10,261 nt of DNA, from positions 1-10,261 of the forward strand of contig JASHZW010000169.1 of assembly GCA_030042335.1 (NCBI GenBank), written 5' to 3'. The position numbers and the translations under genes were made by a program. Each line of letters starts with the position of its first letter. Position 1 is the stretch's first letter. This DNA is from Nitrososphaerales archaeon (GTDB lineage Archaea; Thermoproteota; Nitrososphaeria; Nitrososphaerales; UBA183). This document shows positions 1-6,310 of this stretch, one piece after another. Under the pieces are notes generated by a model. It saw nothing but the letters and a program-made list of their open reading frames with translations. It was not told the origin of the DNA and made no database searches.

Positions 1-1590
1 CATGAGGCTTCTGTATTCGTTCTTCACCGGCTCAATCACGAGGAACGGAATCCCCTGTTCGTAGAGCTGGAGCAGCAGGTTGAAGCAGGTGGTGGTCTTC
101 CCGCCGCCTGTCATGCCCGCGACGAAGACGTGTTTCACGAGGTCGTCTAGGGGAATCTTTGCTGGGTGACCGGTGACGCCGGACTGCGAGGCTACCGTCC
201 CCAGATGAATCTCGCCCTTGAGGGCGGGCGGCAGCTCGAACTCGGCGGAGGGCGCGATCTCCGTCCCTATGGCCAGCTGCGGTATCCAGAAGTAGGGCAC
301 AGCCTCGACTGGTAACATCAGCGTCCCGCGGCCACCCGCTCGCTTCGAGACCCTGAGGGCCGTCTTCTTTCTGTGGTTCGAGAGACTTCCTCTGAGGACG
401 CCGGAGGCGCCAGTCGCGACGTTCGCGGCTTCCGACGCGGATACACTGTAGCCAATGACCTCGACGAAGACCCTCAGCGCGAGCGCCGAAATCCTCCTTT
501 CGTAGGCCTTGACCGACTCCTCAAGCTCTATCGCGGAGGCGTAATCCTTCTTGGAAGTGGACTCCTGGGCCAGGAGCCGACTTTCGGTGTGCTGTCCCTC
601 CGCCTTTCTCGCCAGTGCCCTCTGCTTCCTGGCGACGAGACGCCTTGAGACGGGGTTAGACGAGACCCTGGCGACGCTTACTCGATAGGCGCCTTCGTAC
701 TTGTTCTCAAGGAAGAATCTGGCAAGGGACTCGGGAGGATTCTCGACGACCTCGGGGACGCCGGTAATGCCGAGCCTGGCCTCGGCGCGACCCCGGACGA
801 CCTCTTCTGAACATGCGGTCGCCCTGAACTCCGGAAAGCTGGCCTTCGCAACGGACATCAGCTGGCTCTGGAGAAGCGCGGCGGGGTCACCGCCCGACGC
901 GGTCAGGAGTATCCTCCCCCTGCCTTCCCTGAACACGAGCGAGAGCTCACAGACGTAACCCAGGCTGGCCAGCGTCTGGAGAAAGCGCTGGAATCTGACC
1001 ACCTCGCTCTTCACCTTCTCTTCCTTCTCCTTCTCTCGAAGCTGCCCCACAGGCATCTGGGTGAGCTCGATGGAGGCTCGATTGCTCGTCTTCCGAAGGA
1101 GGATGTCCGACCCCGGAATGGCGAACGGGATGTCCGGGAAACGGCCGATGAGGAGGGTACACCCGAAGATGGCGAGAATCGCCGCGATTCCGAGGGCCAT
1201 GACCCCTACCGGGATGCTTGGAAGGCTAGCAGAGAGCTGGAACGAGAGCTCTGCAGCCACCGCGGCATAGACGACAACGAAGGCCATGACGACACCGAGC
1301 GCCGCGAGGACTGCCTTACCCATCCTCAGGATCACATGCGTGACCCAAGCTCCTCCGTGCCCGACGAGAGCAAGCGCCGATGGTGCTGTGAAGAAGACTC
1401 CGACGATTACACACGCGAGACCGAGGATGATTTCCTGAACTGCACCAGTGAACCCGCCCGGAGGAAGCGACATTCCGAGCAGTGCGGGTGCCGAGGCGAC
1501 GAGGTCGAAGACCGCCTCGACCCCGATGTACGAGAGTGCCAGAATCACGAAAAAGAGGATGGTCTTGAGGAGGAAGACTGTCGAGCCCAT
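1..1590 (-). CDS. Membrane-anchored HerA/VirB4-type ATPase, 3' part cut by window edge
   Basis: This reading frame is open from an ATG at 1588-1590 to the left edge, giving 530 residues with no stop. The N-terminus has four likely membrane helices, near residues 5-28, 51-78, 91-112 and 126-149. A charged, partly helical stretch follows (about 180-210), then a long soluble region. Near residues 475-515 the HerA/FtsK-like ATPase core begins: KIPLDDLVKHVFVAG leads into Walker A GMTGGGKTTT (residues 492-501, Lys498), then IPFLVIEPVKNEYRSL, typical of DUF87/HerA-type proteins. Walker B and the C-terminus lie outside the window. The family are hexameric DNA- or protein-translocating motors. The membrane helices suggest an envelope-bound pump, conjugation-like or defence-related, but that is inference. 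A GGTGA ribosome site lies 10 nt before the start. It is divergent from the toxin-antitoxin pair. The ATPase class is well supported; the specific role is unknown. Confidence 0.85.
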   Translation of the reverse strand, partial: MGSTVFLLKTILFFVILALSYIGVEAVFDLVASAPALLGMSLPPGGFTGAVQEIILGLACVIVGVFFTAPSALALVGHGGAWVTHVILRMGKAVLAALGVVMAFVVVYAAVAAELSFQLSASLPSIPVGVMALGIAAILAIFGCTLLIGRFPDIPFAIPGSDILLRKTSNRASIELTQMPVGQLREKEKEEKVKSEVVRFQRFLQTLASLGYVCELSLVFREGRGRILLTASGGDPAALLQSQLMSVAKASFPEFRATACSEEVVRGRAEARLGITGVPEVVENPPESLARFFLENKYEGAYRVSVARVSSNPVSRRLVARKQRALARKAEGQHTESRLLAQESTSKKDYASAIELEESVKAYERRISALALRVFVEVIGYSVSASEAANVATGASGVLRGSLSNHRKKTALRVSKRAGGRGTLMLPVEAVPYFWIPQLAIGTEIAPSAEFELPPALKGEIHLGTVASQSGVTGHPAKIPLDDLVKHVFVAGMTGGGKTTTCFNLLLQLYEQGIPFLVIEPVKNEYRSLM

Positions 1591-1600
1591 GCCCTCGGAA

Positions 1601-1605
1601 TCACC
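1601..1605 (-). promoter_or_regulatory. Ribosome binding site of the HerA-like ATPase
   Basis: GGTGA on the minus strand, 10 nt upstream of the ATG at 1590, matches the core of the archaeal anti-Shine-Dalgarno complement. An in-frame TAG at 1606-1608 closes the frame just upstream, so this ATG is the first possible start. Confidence 0.5.
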
Positions 1606-1656
1606 CTACCCCATGCAGCACGACTGGAAACGGCATGGGGCCAGAGGTGACACTTG

Positions 1657-1664
1657 CCTTATAG
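1657..1664 (-). promoter_or_regulatory. Candidate TATA box for the HerA-like ATPase
   Basis: CTATAAGG on the minus strand. Transcription would begin about 25 bp downstream, near 1634, leaving a leader of roughly 44 nt that contains the GGTGA ribosome site. Assigned from sequence and spacing only; a second AT-rich box at 1729-1737 is an alternative. Confidence 0.4.
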
Positions 1665-1680
1665 AGTGTTCCTCATCATT

Positions 1681-1700
1681 GATACGTATCTAAGATACGT
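1681..1700. repeat. Overlapping palindromes, possible operator
   Basis: GATACGTATC (1681-1690) is a perfect 10-bp palindrome. ACGTATC-TAA-GATACGT (1684-1700) is a perfect 7-bp inverted repeat with a 3-nt spacer. The two share the ACGTATC half. They lie between the divergent ATPase and toxin genes, upstream of both start codons, where a repressor such as the ribbon-helix-helix antitoxin encoded nearby could bind. The repeat is visible; the operator role is inferred. Confidence 0.5.
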
Positions 1701-1740
1701 TCCACTATCGGCAGCGTCAACAAGGATATTATAAATTCAT

Positions 1741-1783
1741 ATATCGTAATACTTATATCGAAACGACCCCTACGAAGATATCG
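1741..1783 (+). promoter_or_regulatory. Promoter of the toxin-antitoxin pair with three ATATCG repeats
   Basis: CTTATATC at 1752-1759 is a good archaeal TATA box. Its centre is about 28 bp before the ATG at 1784, which predicts a leaderless or nearly leaderless transcript. The element ATATCG occurs three times in the same orientation (1741-1746, 1755-1760, 1778-1783); one copy overlaps the TATA box and one abuts the start codon. Such placement would suit autorepression, a usual trait of toxin-antitoxin operons. The island is clearly richer in AT than the flanking genes. Confidence 0.55.
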
Positions 1784-2290
1784 ATGCCCGTCAGCAACTC
1801 AAGCCCCCTGATTCATCTGTCGAGACTCGGTAAACTTGGGTATGCCAGGAAGGTCTTCCCTTCAGTAATGATTCCCCCGGCGGTCAGGGTAGAGGCTATT
1901 GAAAGAGGGAAGTCGGACGGCTACCTTGACGCGCTGGCTCTCGAAAAACTCGAAGCGGAAGGCTGGCTCAAGACTTCAGAGCTCTCGTCCAAGTCGATGA
2001 ACTTGGCGACAGAGCTCTCGGATGTCGTCGGAAAGGGAGAAGCAGAGGCAATCGCGTTGGCTCTGGAAAAGAGTGAGAGGCTGTTCATCGACGACCTCAG
2101 GGGGCGGCGGATGGCGGAGCTCTACAATTTGGACACCACGACAACCTTGGGCCTCATGCTTGAGCTCCTGGCTAATCATACTCTGACGATGCAGGATTAT
2201 CAGAAGAACGTAAAGGCTTACGGCTCGCAGGGCTGGATTAGTGGCGATGTAATTCAAGAGTTCGTCGAGCGAGGGAAACGCTTTGAGTGA
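1784..2290 (+). CDS. DUF3368 PIN-like toxin (putative RNase)
   Basis: A 168-residue protein of the DUF3368 group of PIN-domain nucleases, which act as RNase toxins paired with UPF0175 antitoxins. The N-terminus PVSNSSPLIHL matches the family's first strand, with Asn5 where classical PIN domains have Asp; this is common in DUF3368. Other family marks are IPPAVRVEAIERG (about 30-42), GEAEAIALA (85-93, acidic residues Glu86 and Glu88) and IDDLRGRRMA (102-111, Asp103/Asp104). The length is normal for the family, and no truncation is seen. It is the first gene of a two-gene operon, overlapping the antitoxin by 8 nt. The start is fixed by a TATA box 28 bp upstream with no room for a leader. Function is assigned by family; activity and RNA target are unknown. 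Confidence 0.87.
   Translation: MPVSNSSPLIHLSRLGKLGYARKVFPSVMIPPAVRVEAIERGKSDGYLDALALEKLEAEGWLKTSELSSKSMNLATELSDVVGKGEAEAIALALEKSERLFIDDLRGRRMAELYNLDTTTTLGLMLELLANHTLTMQDYQKNVKAYGSQGWISGDVIQEFVERGKRFE
2271..2275 (+). promoter_or_regulatory. Ribosome binding site deciding the TTG start of the antitoxin
   Basis: GAGGG inside the end of the toxin gene, 7 nt before TTG at 2283. No ATG lies near, and the next in-frame candidate, GTG at 2304, would cut away the first strand of the ribbon-helix-helix fold. Confidence 0.6.
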
Positions 2291-2594
2291 AAGAATATCA
2301 TTCGTGATACCCAAACACCTGAAGAAATCCCTCAAAGAATTGGAAGAGCTAACAGGGGATGACCAGTCAACGCTGTTGAGGAAATTAGTGGACAAGGGAC
2401 TATCGGAAGCCAAGATTGACATTGCGATAGACCGTTACATCAAGGAGAAGATATCCCTGGAGCAAGCGTCGGCGCTCGCGGGAGTGTCGCTCTGGAAACT
2501 CCTTGATGAATTACGAAGGAGGAACGTGGCGCTCAAGTACACAGCGGCAGACGCAGAGTCAGAAATCGGCCGGTTGATTGCGAGATTGAAATGA
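2283..2594 (+). CDS. Ribbon-helix-helix/UPF0175 antitoxin
   Basis: A 103-residue protein with two parts. Residues 1-40 read as a ribbon-helix-helix: strand RISFVIP, then helices KHLKKSLKELEEL and DQSTLLRKLVDKGL. Residues 45-95 match UPF0175: IDRYIKEKISLEQASALAGVS followed by LWKLLDELRRRNVALKY, which includes a small helix-turn-helix. Family knowledge says it neutralises the DUF3368 toxin and represses its own operon by binding the promoter. Translation starts at TTG within the toxin's last codons, with stop and start overlapping, so it is probably translationally coupled. The toxin gene comes first here, whereas antitoxin-first is the commoner order for toxin-antitoxin operons. The start is supported by GAGGG 7 nt upstream. 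Confidence 0.85.
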   Translation: MSERISFVIPKHLKKSLKELEELTGDDQSTLLRKLVDKGLSEAKIDIAIDRYIKEKISLEQASALAGVSLWKLLDELRRRNVALKYTAADAESEIGRLIARLK

Positions 2595-2613
2595 AGACGA
2601 TTCGCTATGCTCT

Positions 2614-2629
2614 GACGATGATTGTCGTC
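2614..2629. terminator. Weak hairpin between convergent genes
   Basis: GACGA, a 6-nt loop, then TCGTC form a 5-bp hairpin in the 40-bp gap between the antitoxin stop (2594) and the small minus-strand ORF stop (2637). No T-run follows, so a terminator role is only possible. Confidence 0.2.
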
Positions 2630-2634
2630 GAAGG

Positions 2635-2778
2635 CTAGTGCCGACCTTTCCGAGCAAATTCGCGAACCGCTCGCTGCTTAATCGGCGCTTTCTTGGCTAG
2701 CTCGACCAGAGATTCGTATGACGCACCGGCAAGCACCGCTATCTCGGCTTTCTTCCGCTGGCCGAGTGCCCGTTTCAA
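2635..2778 (-). CDS. Small 47-residue hypothetical protein, TTG start coupled to protease stop
   Basis: An open frame of 47 codons, basic and probably helical, containing AEIAVLAGASYESLVELAKK and ending AVREFARKGRH. It starts at TTG (2776-2778), overlapping the TGA of the aspartyl-protease frame as TTGA, an arrangement typical of translational coupling. The codon just upstream in this frame is TAA, so TTG is the only start that gives the full frame. No clear ribosome site precedes it. I do not recognise the family. It may be a real small partner of the protease, or a decayed remnant like its neighbour; the protein-like composition favours descent from a coding sequence. Confidence 0.4.
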   Translation of the reverse strand: MKRALGQRKKAEIAVLAGASYESLVELAKKAPIKQRAVREFARKGRH

Positions 2779-3176
2779 TTACTTCTTATTCCCAGCAGCA
2801 TTCCGGACATCTTTTCCAGCCGTCTCGTAACCGGATTGATTCTTAACCCCGCTGCCTCCAGTGTAGTAAGACCGACAAGGTTGGAGCCGTAGATGAATGC
2901 AGGCACCACGCGCCTCACTCCTTAGATCTCTATATCGGCGCTTCCCACGCCTACAATATCCGATTTCCCGTTTGCCAGGACTACTTCCTGGCTGTCGACA
3001 GCAACAATACCGATTCGCTCGGCCAGACGCCTCCCTATCGTCGTGTTGGTGGCGCCAGTGTCCACGGTTGCCGTGACCGTGCCAATTCCGGTGGTACCTC
3101 GAAAAGTGACTTCGACGGTCATCTCTCCCAATTTTCTCTTAGCGGAATAATCACCCTCGCGATATTTAAGCGGCAC
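2775..3176 (-). pseudogene. Retropepsin-like (clan AA) aspartyl protease broken by in-frame TAA
   Basis: The frame from GTG at 3176 encodes the first lobe of a single-domain retropepsin-like protease: TVEVTFRG (20-27), active site VDTGATNTTIG (38-48, Asp39) and VVLANGKSDIVGVGSADIEI (65-84). A TAA at 2922-2924 stops it. The same frame then continues without gap for 48 codons to TGA at 2775-2777 and gives the missing half, including NLVGLTTLEAAGL and INPVTRRLEK, the hydrophobic-Gly motif expected near the C-terminus. One base change (for example AAA or GAA to TAA) would restore about 115-133 residues, the usual family size. The likely native start is TTG 3129-3131 or ATG 3120-3122, downstream of a TATA box at 3161-3170. 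Read as a nonsense-mutated gene or a sequencing error. Confidence 0.8.
3161..3170 (-). promoter_or_regulatory. Candidate TATA box for the aspartyl protease
   Basis: CTTAAATATC on the minus strand lies inside the longest protease frame. Transcription would begin near 3139, just before TTG 3131 and ATG 3122. GGGAGAG (3123-3129) sits directly before that ATG. This argues that the GTG start at 3176 is too early. Confidence 0.4.
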
Positions 3177-3181
3177 GACGA

Positions 3182-3763
3182 CTAAAGCTCCGCTAGCATC
3201 TTCCGACGGTAGTTGTAGAGCATCAGGAACGGCCTATTCCTGAGGTCTATCACGCTGAGGGAGGCGGGCTCGGAATACATTACGTAGTACCTCTGACTGG
3301 TAATCCTCCGCTCGACCACGGTCTCAAGAATGGCGCTTATCACGTCGCCATGGGAGACGACGATGACATTTCCGCTGCTCTCACTCTTAACCATCTCGAT
3401 GGCCTCCGATGTCCGAGCGCGCAGTTCATCGTTGATCTCCAGATAGGCCTCGGGGTTCTCAAGTACGTGGTGCCTGCCCTTCTTCCCCACGAATTCCGGT
3501 TTTATTTTGGCCTCCGTGAGTTCCTCTAGGGTCTTCACCTTGAGATGATGCGGCTTGGCGAGAATTTCAGCCGTCTCTACGGCTCTGAAGATTGGACTGC
3601 TGTAAACGGCGCGAACTTTGATGTCCGAAAGTGCCTTGGCGACAAACTTGACGTTCTTCCGACCCCTCTTGGTCAGGGGATAGTCGCGGGGGCCTGCCTC
3701 TATGCCCTTCTCGTTCGCCTTGGTTTCCCCATGCCTGACAAGGAAGAGATAGTCCACTGGCAA
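3182..3763 (-). CDS. Histidine phosphatase (phosphoglycerate-mutase-like)
   Basis: A 193-residue member of the branch-1 histidine phosphatase family. The catalytic motif is LVRHGET (8-14; His11 would carry the phosphate), followed by PLTKRGR (29-35), SSPIFRAVETAEI (55-67, Arg60 phosphate pocket), Glu82 in the acid region and VVSHGDVI (135-142, His138). All core catalytic residues are present. The substrate cannot be read from sequence; relatives act on sugar phosphates, nucleotides, cobalamin intermediates or phosphoproteins. The longest frame starts at TTG (3761-3763); GTG at 3755-3757 would give the shorter MDYLFLVRHG and is equally possible. No clear ribosome site is seen. The stop lies 5 nt from the protease's longest start. 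Upstream is the glycosyltransferase on the same strand, 57 bp away. Confidence 0.88.
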   Translation of the reverse strand: MPVDYLFLVRHGETKANEKGIEAGPRDYPLTKRGRKNVKFVAKALSDIKVRAVYSSPIFRAVETAEILAKPHHLKVKTLEELTEAKIKPEFVGKKGRHHVLENPEAYLEINDELRARTSEAIEMVKSESSGNVIVVSHGDVISAILETVVERRITSQRYYVMYSEPASLSVIDLRNRPFLMLYNYRRKMLAEL

Positions 3764-3820
3764 TCTTGCACATCCGGGTCGAGCATACAGCGGTTACGTT
3801 TTTGGTTTTCCTGTCGAGGA

Positions 3821-4972
3821 CTAGCGGGCGAGCGCCGAGCTTTCTCCAGACCAAACAGGAGGAACCGAGGGATTGCTGCGTGACTTGGCCCTCAAGAACT
3901 GATACATGGCGGCGAGCCGTGGAATCACGGCGAAAATGGTATACAAGGGAAAGAGGGGCAGCAGCAGAAGCTCCTTTCGATTACGGACCTCGTCACGCGA
4001 AAGGTAGCCCGCCATCGCCGTCAGGGCACCCTGCGCGCAGATGTAGACCTCAAAAACGGTGTGATTTAGCAGACTATTGACTATGAAGAGCGGCAGGGTG
4101 AGTGCCGTGAGCCAGGTATACCAGTCGAAGATTGTGACGTGTCCCAGCTTGCTGCGCAGCGTCCTGATCTGTTCGAGGTAGAAGTGTTTCTCCTTGTCGT
4201 AGGTTTCCAGAGCGCCGAGCTCCCATCTCCTTCTCTGCCGAAAGAAATCCTTCGGGTTTTGCGGGACGAATGTCTCCACAATCACTGATTTTTCGTAGGC
4301 CATCGCGTAGCCCTTTCGCATAGCTATGGCGGTCGCTTCGAAGTCGTCTCCGTTGTGCCTCCCGCTGTGCTCCCTGAGCGTCTCTCGGAGGGCGCTCCTT
4401 CTCCAAAGACCCGCGGCCCCCGATACGCACCTAAGCTTGCTCTGCGTCAGTAGGTATCGGCAGAATACCGCTCTGCCAATTGCATACTCTAGGTCCTGAA
4501 GCTTGCTGAACAGCGAGTGACCCTCTGGCATGAGCCGCAGCGAAACACTCGCAAGATTAGGGTTAGACATGAACTTCCTCAGGGCCCGACGGATTCTCTC
4601 AGGGTTCATCACCGTCGAGTCAAAATCGGTGAGAAGCACGAATTCCGCCCGACTCATTTCGACGGCCTGCTTTATCGCCTGAACCTTCTGTCCATTCCGT
4701 TCCATCCTGACTAGGTGCAGCCTTCCGCCCCTTCGCGAGTTCAGGTTCAGTAGTCTTTCCCAGCTACCATCGGTCGATGCGTCGTCGACCAGGATCACGT
4801 TGAATCTGCGCGAAAGATCCGAGAAATAGGCGACCTGGGCGTCGAACCTGTCGGGTCGCCTTGAAAGCTCGTTGAACTCAGGAACGATGATGTCTATGTC
4901 CGCGGCCTTGCACAGGGGCGAGGCGCGGACCTGCCCCTCCGGCTCGAGCAGAGCGGAGGATAACACGTGCAA
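3821..4972 (-). CDS. Membrane GT2 glycosyltransferase (cellulose/hyaluronan synthase-like)
   Basis: A 383-residue family 2 glycosyltransferase that transfers a sugar from a nucleotide-sugar at the inner face of the membrane. It has IIVPEFNE (28-35), VDDASTDGS (62-70, nucleotide binding), the metal-binding DxD as TDFDS (115-119), SGAAGLWRRS (184-193), GDD (208-210, the acidic base motif, usually GED) and QRRRW (246-250). QRRRW is the mark of processive or polymer-making members such as BcsA, HasA and chitin synthase. Membrane helices follow near 284-302, 305-325 and 336-358. There is no N-terminal membrane helix, unlike BcsA, so it is a compact form. The longest frame starts at TTG 4972; GTG 4964-4966 lies about 25 bp after a weak TATA-like CATAATG and may be the real start. 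Product and acceptor are unknown. Confidence 0.88.
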   Translation of the reverse strand: MHVLSSALLEPEGQVRASPLCKAADIDIIVPEFNELSRRPDRFDAQVAYFSDLSRRFNVILVDDASTDGSWERLLNLNSRRGGRLHLVRMERNGQKVQAIKQAVEMSRAEFVLLTDFDSTVMNPERIRRALRKFMSNPNLASVSLRLMPEGHSLFSKLQDLEYAIGRAVFCRYLLTQSKLRCVSGAAGLWRRSALRETLREHSGRHNGDDFEATAIAMRKGYAMAYEKSVIVETFVPQNPKDFFRQRRRWELGALETYDKEKHFYLEQIRTLRSKLGHVTIFDWYTWLTALTLPLFIVNSLLNHTVFEVYICAQGALTAMAGYLSRDEVRNRKELLLLPLFPLYTIFAVIPRLAAMYQFLRAKSRSNPSVPPVWSGESSALAR

Positions 4973-5056
4973 TCCATCGACTGGCTCATTATGCCCCTTA
5001 GCGCAAGTTTTTCGCCGGAAATGTTCTGAAAGACGAGCCCATATCCAGAAGCGGTT

Positions 5057-5608
5057 TCAGTCAGAGAATTTGAGACGATTGGCCCTTCTACACAGCATGA
5101 ACTGTAGTGTTACGTAAACTCCGGCCATGCCTATTGCAATGACATAACCATCCAGCACTCCTGTCGCCAGCGACTGCTGGTTCACGAGCTGAGCCACCCC
5201 GCTTAATGCGGTTATGTGATTGAAGACCTGTCGTCTCCATTCATATCCCTGACTCGGTATAATGATCACGTAGGGCCTTAGGGTACCGAAGTCGATGGAC
5301 ACGTTGTCTGCCATGGCCGCTACAGGGATGGCCATCAGCAGGTTGGACAGATTTCTATGCAGGCTCCAATCCCTGTGATGAAGCACGGCGTACGCTCCGA
5401 TTGCTGCCGCTGTCATGAAGCAGGCTTGATACACGATTTCGACGTCGACGCCAAAGCTGGCGACGTCCACGTATCTCACCTGCAGGTCATCCACGAAACC
5501 AATTATCGTAGCGACGAGGAGCAGACCACAAGTCCTGACGATTGGCCCTCTGACATCCGCTATCTTGGGGCAGGCGGTCTCGCGAAGACTTCTGGCCCAG
5601 TTTAGCAA
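5057..5608 (-). CDS. Multi-pass membrane protein of unknown family
   Basis: A 183-residue protein with likely membrane helices near 24-40, 57-76, 88-100 (short) and 149-172. Between the last two is a soluble stretch, about 103-148, containing RPYVIIIPSQGYEWRRQVFN. The C-terminus is short and basic (CRRANRLKF). I do not recognise the family. It starts at TTG (5606-5608), the only start codon before the first helix, and a TATA box lies about 28 bp upstream, so the message is nearly leaderless. It is 84 bp upstream of the glycosyltransferase on the same strand; a role with it in envelope glycan work is possible but rests only on position. Confidence 0.65.
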   Translation of the reverse strand: MLNWARSLRETACPKIADVRGPIVRTCGLLLVATIIGFVDDLQVRYVDVASFGVDVEIVYQACFMTAAAIGAYAVLHHRDWSLHRNLSNLLMAIPVAAMADNVSIDFGTLRPYVIIIPSQGYEWRRQVFNHITALSGVAQLVNQQSLATGVLDGYVIAIGMAGVYVTLQFMLCRRANRLKFSD

Positions 5609-5632
5609 TCCTTCGTGAGAAAGTCGTTTTAC

Positions 5633-5640
5633 ACATAAAT
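5633..5640 (-). promoter_or_regulatory. TATA box for the 183-residue membrane protein
   Basis: ATTTATGT on the minus strand, centred about 28 bp before the TTG start at 5608. Predicts transcription starting near 5611 with almost no leader. Confidence 0.5.
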
Positions 5641-5686
5641 CTGTTAGGAACGCCGTCTACGTAGCTTCGTGTCGTTGCGATGAGGA

Positions 5687-6127
5687 CTATTGCTGGAAGG
5701 CGAGGTCTCTGGATCCTTCTGCAGTCTCACCCGTGCCGTGACGGGCCGATTTCTCAATCTGGCCTTCCTGGTGCCTCCGGTATGCGCGTACAAGGAACCT
5801 TGCTCCGATGAGCTGGGCCACAAACGCGGGGGCTGTGCTGATGAGTACTAGGTCCCTACCCACATACGCGTCCGGGAGGAGCATACCAACCGAGCCTAGA
5901 CCGAAGGCTGCGAGAGAGCTCATCACGAAAGCAATAATCAGGAACCTCCCGAATTTCTCTTTCCTCGTCAACTGCGTCTTCGGGGATATGGCCACGCTCG
6001 TGGAGAGGTCGACATAGTAGACACCATCCACCTCCCTGACTTTGAAGTGCCAGTCCTTGACCTCGGATGCGCTTACACCCTGGTTGAGAATGGTCGTTAC
6101 GATTAGCTTGCTGAGCTCGTTGCTCAT
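5687..6127 (-). CDS. Small two-helix membrane protein of unknown family
   Basis: A 146-residue protein. Residues 1-58 form a soluble N-terminal domain that includes VSASEVKDWHFKVREVDGVYYVDLS, probably a small alpha/beta unit facing the cytoplasm. Two membrane helices follow (about 61-84 and 92-114), then a charged, disorder-like tail (RRHQEGQIEKSARHGTGE). A longer frame begins at ATG 6158-6160, but the ATG at 6125-6127 has GGAGG exactly 9 nt upstream, so I take the shorter start. No family is recognised and no catalytic motif is seen. It stands alone between the 183-residue membrane protein (78 bp downstream on the same strand) and the divergent M20 gene. Confidence 0.65.
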   Translation of the reverse strand: MSNELSKLIVTTILNQGVSASEVKDWHFKVREVDGVYYVDLSTSVAISPKTQLTRKEKFGRFLIIAFVMSSLAAFGLGSVGMLLPDAYVGRDLVLISTAPAFVAQLIGARFLVRAYRRHQEGQIEKSARHGTGETAEGSRDLAFQQ

Positions 6128-6136
6128 GAAGTGAAT

Positions 6137-6141
6137 CCTCC
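6137..6141 (-). promoter_or_regulatory. Strong ribosome binding site fixing the start at 6127
   Basis: GGAGG, followed by ATT, on the minus strand, 9 nt before ATG 6125-6127. It lies inside the longer frame and therefore argues against the ATG at 6160. A TATA-like CTTAAG near 6209-6214 could drive this gene with a leader of about 60 nt, but that box is weak. Confidence 0.6.
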
Positions 6142-6278
6142 GGCGGAACTGCCATTCCATCGGGCATCAGGCTCGAGCATCCGCTAATCGTTGTGAAAGT
6201 CGACCGCAGCTTAAGTGGATGCAGTCTGTTTGTTCAGTGTGCCACCAGTTCGCGTTGCTGCTGTCTTGTCGCATCAAG

Positions 6279-6284
6279 TTTATC
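6279..6284 (+). promoter_or_regulatory. TATA box for the M20 peptidase gene
   Basis: TTTATC, preceded by AAG, centred about 29 bp before ATG 6311. Predicts transcription near 6307 and a leaderless message, and so excludes the longer frame that begins at 6215. Confidence 0.5.
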
Positions 6285-6310
6285 TCAGCAGTGAGTTCAA
6301 TCGCGGTGTG

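Noticed and set aside
373..1693. Plus-strand ORFs of 65-104 codons across this interval
   Set aside because: They lie opposite the HerA-like ATPase frame, which has clear helices and a Walker A motif; their sequences are low-complexity and match no fold.
1681..1760. CRISPR or attachment-site repeats
   Set aside because: The repeats are too short and irregularly spaced for a CRISPR array, and no integrase or tRNA target is nearby.
1976..2422. Minus-strand ORF of 148 codons
   Set aside because: Antisense to the well-supported toxin and antitoxin genes.
2922..2924. Recoding of the internal stop as a 21st or 22nd amino acid
   Set aside because: The codon is TAA; known archaeal recoding uses TGA (selenocysteine) or TAG (pyrrolysine).
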